A stretch of 35,955 bases of DNA from Ruminococcus sp. (GTDB taxonomy: Bacteria > Bacillota > Clostridia > Oscillospirales > Ruminococcaceae). Of the stretch, positions 32,210 to 35,955 are shown piece after piece. Each line of letters opens with the position of its first letter. Position 1 is the stretch's first letter. Location of the stretch: positions 1 through 35,955 of the forward strand of contig JAISHJ010000049.1 in the NCBI GenBank assembly GCA_031262625.1, read 5' to 3'. Under the pieces are notes generated by a model. That model was not told the origin of the DNA. It searched no databases and saw nothing but the letters and a program-made list of their open reading frames with translations. Both the position numbers and the translations under genes were made by a program.

Positions 32210-32919
32210 AAATATTCTTTCCCCCTGACTTTCAAGTATCTTAAAAAATTATCATCGGAAGAGTTTACGATAAGTTCCTCCGGGAAGTTTATTTCGGTTA
32301 ATATCTTTACCGTACCGTTAAATTCACCTATGCGATTACAAAAATGCGCATCTGAATTGACGATAACAGGCACTTCATATTGTAAACATTTTTTTGCAAG
32401 TTCGAGATAGTTTTGTGCTCTGCGCTTATGTGAAATCTGCGTTTCGTTTATTTCAACAAGCTTATTTTTATCACGGAAGACAGGCAGTATTTTATCGTAG
32501 TCATAAGTATAGTAAGGATGTGCGGAGTGTCCGATAACATCAACCCAAGGATTATTCGCAACCGCTTCATAAATCTCGGTGTAGTCTTTAGGATTCCCTT
32601 CTACCGGGAAATGTACCGAAGCGATAACCCAGTCGAGCGCTGCTAATTCCGATAAATTGATATTAAGCGATCCGTCTGCGCCTGTTATCGAAGCTTCTGC
32701 ACCGAAAAGCATTTTTACACCGAGAAGAATCCGATCAATAGAACGTTCCATATTGTGAAAATGCCAGATATGCGGCGCATCTTCGTCATTCGGAACATGG
32801 TCGGTTATCGCAAGGTAATGAAAGCCTCTGTCAGCTGCAACTCTTGCGTTTTCCAATACCGTTGAGTATGCATGAGTAGAAGCGACGGTGTGCGTGTGAG
32901 TGTCCGCGATAAAATTCAT
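32206..32919 (-). CDS. PHP-domain phosphatase/hydrolase (YcdX-like)
   Basis: A 237-aa metal-dependent PHP enzyme. Ligands are visible: His8 and His10 in ADTHTHT, the ITDHVPN motif (His41), and GHSAHP and NSDAHFCN further on. Closest by pattern to YcdX-type phosphatases; substrate unknown. It lies in the hprK-murB run and is often found there in clostridia. The ribosome-binding site is weak (AAAAAGG about 10 bases before the ATG). Confidence 0.9.
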   Translation of the reverse strand: MNFIADTHTHTVASTHAYSTVLENARVAADRGFHYLAITDHVPNDEDAPHIWHFHNMERSIDRILLGVKMLFGAEASITGADGSLNINLSELAALDWVIASVHFPVEGNPKDYTEIYEAVANNPWVDVIGHSAHPYYTYDYDKILPVFRDKNKLVEINETQISHKRRAQNYLELAKKCLQYEVPVIVNSDAHFCNRIGEFNGTVKILTEINFPEELIVNSSDDNFLRYLKVRGKEYL

Positions 32920-32944
32920 AGGTTTATGCCTTTTTATATGTTAC

Positions 32945-33484
32945 TTAGATTTCATCGGGGAAACGTATTACCGATTTATGTCGGTTATTAAACCCGATAT
33001 CGAACAGCAATTTTATTGAGCTTTCATAATAGGGGATAAACAAGCCGGAACGGATCATCCCCGTGATATCATCATATGCCGCCCACTTCACCTTTGCAAC
33101 CTCAGTTTCCTGAAGCTTCAGCTTTGTAATATCAGGGGAGAGCCGCAGAATATAGATATCATCGAAAACGTCTTCCGTTGTGATAGTCAGCGCCGGCGTT
33201 AACTTTGAGAAATCTATATCAATACCGATTTCCTCTGAAAGTTCGCGCTGTGCGCCTTGCTGACTGTTTTCACCGGATTGAACCGAACCGCCGACGCTTA
33301 TGTCCCACATCCCCGCCCAATCGTGTTTGGTATCTGTACGGCGTTGGATAAGCATCTGTCCGTTTTCGTTAAAGATAGCAACTCGTATCACTATGCGATA
33401 TTCGCCGGGCAGAAATTTCTCGCCGCGCGGTTTTGTACGCCCTGTAGGCTTCCGGTATCGGTCGTATATATCGAACATTTCCAT
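32945..33484 (-). CDS. NUDIX hydrolase
   Basis: A 179-aa NUDIX protein with a full box at 66-88 (GSVQSGE, then REL.EE.GI). It begins MEMFDIYDRYRKPTGRTKPR, a common N-terminus of the YfcD/IDI-like subgroup, which hydrolyses nucleoside or isoprenoid diphosphates; substrate unknown. The ATG at 33484 follows the hprK stop after one base; the ATG two codons later is an alternative. The longer open frame overlaps hprK and is rejected. Confidence 0.92.
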   Translation of the reverse strand: MEMFDIYDRYRKPTGRTKPRGEKFLPGEYRIVIRVAIFNENGQMLIQRRTDTKHDWAGMWDISVGGSVQSGENSQQGAQRELSEEIGIDIDFSKLTPALTITTEDVFDDIYILRLSPDITKLKLQETEVAKVKWAAYDDITGMIRSGLFIPYYESSIKLLFDIGFNNRHKSVIRFPDEI

Positions 33485-33485
33485 A

Positions 33486-34448
33486 TTAATATATGTCCCA
33501 TTTTTTAATAGTATCCTGTTTGTCAACGTCAAGTCCGAGGTTGTCGAGGAGTTCTTGCGCCGCATTATAGCCCATCTTCTTCTGGCGGTTATTCATCGCC
33601 GCAACTTCAAGGATAACGGCAAGATTACGCCCGGGCTTAACAGGAATAGTCGCACAGGGTACTTTTACCCCCATGATTGAAGTAAACTCGTTCGAGAGAC
33701 CCATGCGGTCGTATACTTTTTCGGAGTCCCATGCCTCAAGTTCGACAATTAAATCTATCTTTTCGGTAACCTTAACAGCACCCATACCGAAGAGACGGCG
33801 AGCGTTTACTATACCGATACCGCGAATTTCGAGGAAGTGACGGATATTTTCCGGGCTTGAACCTACAAGACTGATATTTGATACCCGACGGATTTCTACA
33901 GCATCATCAGCAACAAGGCGGTGACCGCGCTTAATAAGTTCAACAGCAACTTCCGATTTACCTACCCCAGACTCGCCGAGGATTAACATTCCTTCGCCGT
34001 AAACTTCTATTAAAACGCCATGGCGAGTGATTCTCTGGGCAAGATGAAGATTCAAGAAGGCTATAAGCGCCGCCATAAAGCCGGATGTACCTTCCTTTGA
34101 ACGTAAGAGCGGTACTCCGTATTTTTGTGCAATCTCCGTCATCTCCGGGAAATTCGGAAGTTCTCTCGAAATAATCAAAGCAGGAATCTTCATGGAGCAT
34201 AGCTTGTCGAGATGTTCTTTCCTCGTAGGTTCGTCAAGTGTCGCAAGGTAAGCAAATTCGGTTTTCCCCAAAACCTGTATACGGTCGGGGGAGAAGTACT
34301 CATAAAAGCCCATAATCTGTAATCCCGGGCGGTTTATGTCGGTTTGGTGAATTAAAAGCTTTGCCGCATCCATCGGAAGATATAAAGCTTCAAGCTCGAA
34401 GTGGTCTATAATCGCTTTCAGCGATACGGAATATTTCTTTTCAGCCAT
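33486..34448 (-). CDS. hprK: HPr kinase/phosphorylase
   Basis: Phosphorylates Ser46 of HPr and reverses it, central to carbon catabolite control in Firmicutes. 320 aa. N-terminal regulatory domain, then RHGVLIEVYGEGMLI with catalytic His143, Walker A GESGVGKS (158-165), LVADDAVEIRR, and the signature EIRGIGIVNARRLFG. It heads a run hprK - NUDIX - PHP - murB - rapZ - whiA - dnaE, transcribed from a consensus promoter. GAGGAGC lies upstream of the ATG. Confidence 0.97.
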   Translation of the reverse strand: MAEKKYSVSLKAIIDHFELEALYLPMDAAKLLIHQTDINRPGLQIMGFYEYFSPDRIQVLGKTEFAYLATLDEPTRKEHLDKLCSMKIPALIISRELPNFPEMTEIAQKYGVPLLRSKEGTSGFMAALIAFLNLHLAQRITRHGVLIEVYGEGMLILGESGVGKSEVAVELIKRGHRLVADDAVEIRRVSNISLVGSSPENIRHFLEIRGIGIVNARRLFGMGAVKVTEKIDLIVELEAWDSEKVYDRMGLSNEFTSIMGVKVPCATIPVKPGRNLAVILEVAAMNNRQKKMGYNAAQELLDNLGLDVDKQDTIKKWDIY

Positions 34449-34520
34449 CTATGTAGAGCTCCTCGGCAAATTTATTCGTTTTTATTATTACTGATACTAC
34501 GACATAATATCAATAATCCC

Positions 34521-34549
34521 ATTATACACTATTTACAATAAAAAATCAA
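34521..34549 (-). promoter_or_regulatory. sigma-A promoter of the hprK operon
   Basis: On the minus strand TTGATT (34549-34544) and TATAAT (34526-34521) are exactly 17 bp apart. Transcription should start near 34514, giving a leader of about 65 bases. It lies just downstream of the serA terminator. Confidence 0.88.
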
Positions 34550-34558
34550 CCATTTTAA

Positions 34559-34597
34559 GAAAAAAAACGGCAACGGTTATAAAAAACCGCTGCCGCT
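34559..34597 (-). terminator. Rho-independent terminator of serA
   Basis: GCGGCAGCGGTT (34596-34585) pairs with AACCGTTGCCGT (34578-34567), allowing one G-U pair, around a 6-base loop. It is followed on the minus strand by a run of eight T. It begins 21 bases after the serA stop. Confidence 0.93.
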
Positions 34598-34617
34598 GCG
34601 TTCTATATCGCGTTTGC

Positions 34618-35778
34618 TTACTTAATTACTCTTACTTTTATTACAAAATCAAGGGCAGAAAGTTTGTCAGCCGCATCACCTATATCACCGATTGCGTCAA
34701 CCATAGTATAAGCAATGTCCTTTTTCGACTTGTTAACCATGTTTTCAATGTTAACACCGGCAGCTCCGAATACACCTGTAATTTTTGAGATAGTATCGGG
34801 AAGGTTCTTGTGGATAATGCAAACCTTAGTTCCGACAGCATCCATTGAAGCGTTCGGGAGGTTAACGGAGTTAATAATATCGCCTTTTTCAATATAAGCG
34901 ATGAGTTCTTCGGCAGCCATTACAGCGCAGTTGTCCTCAGATTCAGGTGTGGAAGCACCGAGGTGAGGAATCGCGATAACGCCTTCAACGCCCAAAACAT
35001 CGTCGGAGGGGAAGTCAACAACATAGGAAGAAACTTTTCCGTCACTTAGAGCCTTAACCATAGCAGCAGTGTCAACAAGTTCGCCGCGAGCGAAATTGAG
35101 TACGCGAACGCCGTCCTTCATGGAAGCGATTGCCGCTTCGTTAACGGTGTGTTTAGTATCCTTGTTGTACGGGAGGTGAAGGGTAATGTAATCTGCTTCC
35201 GCGTATACTGCGGAGAGGGAGGAAGCGTAGATAGTGCCGGGCTTTAAGCCCCATGCTGATTTTACGGAGATGAATGGGTCGTAACCGATAACCTTCATGC
35301 CGAGAGACATTGCCGCATTCGCAACAAGTACGCCGATTGCGCCGAGACCGATTACGCCGAGGGTTTTACCTGCAATTTCGGGTCCTACATATGCGCCCTT
35401 GCCTTTTTCGACAAGCTTTCCTACTTCGTCGCCCTTGCCTTTGAGGGTCTGCGCCCACTCAAGTCCGGCGGGAATTTTACGGCTTGCTAGGAGCATACCG
35501 CAGATTACAAGCTCTTTTACAGCATTAGCGTTTGCACCGGGAGTGTTGAATACGCAGATACCTTGTTCCGCACATTTGTCAACAGGGATATTATTAGTAC
35601 CTGCTCCGGCACGAGCAATAGCAAGAAGTCCGGGCTCAAATTCCATGTCAAGCATAGAAGCGGAGCGAACCATTATAGCATCAGCGCCCGAAATGTCGTC
35701 TGTAATCGTATATTTAGTTTTATCAAAAATGTCAGTGCCTATAGCGGCAATTTTATTGAGTGTAGATATTTTTATCAT
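34618..35778 (-). CDS. serA: D-3-phosphoglycerate dehydrogenase
   Basis: First step of serine synthesis. 386 aa with a C-terminal ACT domain (about 318-386). NAD fold GVIGLGAIG (141-149); catalytic Arg231 in NFARGELVD and His272 in IPHLGAST. The usual catalytic Glu position appears to be Asp260 (VVDFPSDD), a form I associate with short clostridial enzymes. The ATG at 35778 is chosen because GAGGTG precedes it and the N-terminus MIKISTLNKIA fits; the longer frame adds 30 residues without family support. It ends at a strong terminator. Confidence 0.93.
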   Translation of the reverse strand: MIKISTLNKIAAIGTDIFDKTKYTITDDISGADAIMVRSASMLDMEFEPGLLAIARAGAGTNNIPVDKCAEQGICVFNTPGANANAVKELVICGMLLASRKIPAGLEWAQTLKGKGDEVGKLVEKGKGAYVGPEIAGKTLGVIGLGAIGVLVANAAMSLGMKVIGYDPFISVKSAWGLKPGTIYASSLSAVYAEADYITLHLPYNKDTKHTVNEAAIASMKDGVRVLNFARGELVDTAAMVKALSDGKVSSYVVDFPSDDVLGVEGVIAIPHLGASTPESEDNCAVMAAEELIAYIEKGDIINSVNLPNASMDAVGTKVCIIHKNLPDTISKITGVFGAAGVNIENMVNKSKKDIAYTMVDAIGDIGDAADKLSALDFVIKVRVIK

Positions 35779-35955
35779 TTCAAACACCTCATTGTAGTTT
35801 TTAGGTTTAGCAGTTTTAAGGACTACTATTATAAATAATACTTCACAGAGCGAAACGCCGTACAACAAAGAATTAATAAGAGTTTTTCGTAAAGCGGTAC
35901 GTGTTCAAGCGACAATAAATGAATAATAGTATGAAGTCCGGGGGAGGAGGGGGTT
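35779..35955 (-). promoter_or_regulatory. serA upstream region
   Basis: No gene is seen to the window edge. A perfect TATAAT (35833-35828 on the minus strand) lies about 50 bases before the start codon but lacks a good -35 box (GTTTCG at 17 bp). The promoter is plausible but unproven. The last 20 bases are a purine-rich stretch of G runs. Confidence 0.35.

Noticed and set aside
34618..34892. Possible frameshift in the serA ACT region
   Set aside because: The main frame keeps a complete ACT domain to the stop, so the alternative frames are shadows.
35779..35868. 30-residue N-terminal extension of SerA
   Set aside because: It lacks family support and a ribosome-binding site; the ATG at 35778 has GAGGTG upstream. 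The extension also covers the likely -10 box.

Overview
The window looks like a chromosomal segment of an anaerobic low-GC Gram-positive bacterium of the class Clostridia, most likely near Ruminococcus/Oscillospiraceae. This is inferred from a bacterial V/A-type ATPase operon, an NfnAB-type electron-bifurcating transhydrogenase, HprK, WhiA, RapZ, a SpoVB-like flippase, strong GGAGG ribosome-binding sites, and a Thr-rich lipoprotein linker of the kind seen in ruminococci. Nearly everything is housekeeping. I see no tRNA, rRNA, CRISPR array, phage or transposase gene.

Left part (1-14.4 kb, plus strand): the 3' end of metK and a small unknown gene that ends in a hairpin terminator. Then an ACT-domain protein/UPF0210 pair and a nine-gene V-type ATPase operon in the order stalk(G/H)-C-I-K-F-E-A-B-D. 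A GNAT acetyltransferase, nfnA and nfnB follow. A 159-bp imperfect palindrome resembling a small non-coding mobile repeat lies after nfnB, then a DUF3465-type lipoprotein gene.

Middle part (15.2-25.4 kb): a tightly packed minus-strand run murD - M42 peptidase - M42 peptidase - tandem GNAT. It is divergent from a plus-strand SpoVB-like flippase, whose 3' end overlaps the convergent ispF. The minus-strand run rpsB-tsf-pheA-ispD-ispF has a consensus sigma-A promoter. Its 5' leader has two helices in crossed (pseudoknot) order, the second ending at the rpsB ribosome-binding site. The tsf ribosome-binding site is separated from the tsf start by about 72 nt holding a hairpin with a GGGGGACGG loop.

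Right part (25.4-35.9 kb, minus strand): serA with a strong terminator. Then, from a consensus promoter, hprK - NUDIX - PHP phosphatase - murB - rapZ - whiA - dnaE, followed by a DUF2974 alpha/beta-hydrolase gene. This is the conserved Firmicutes hprK/murB/rapZ/whiA neighbourhood, but yvcK is absent between rapZ and whiA. DnaE stops at 901 aa and lacks the usual C-terminal region.

I did not find a clearly new multi-gene system. The best leads are regulatory and structural: the rpsB leader pseudoknot, nested inverted repeats around the rpsB promoter, the displaced tsf ribosome-binding site, the 14.4-kb palindrome, the shortened DnaE with its whiA overlap, and the altered PheA regulatory domain.
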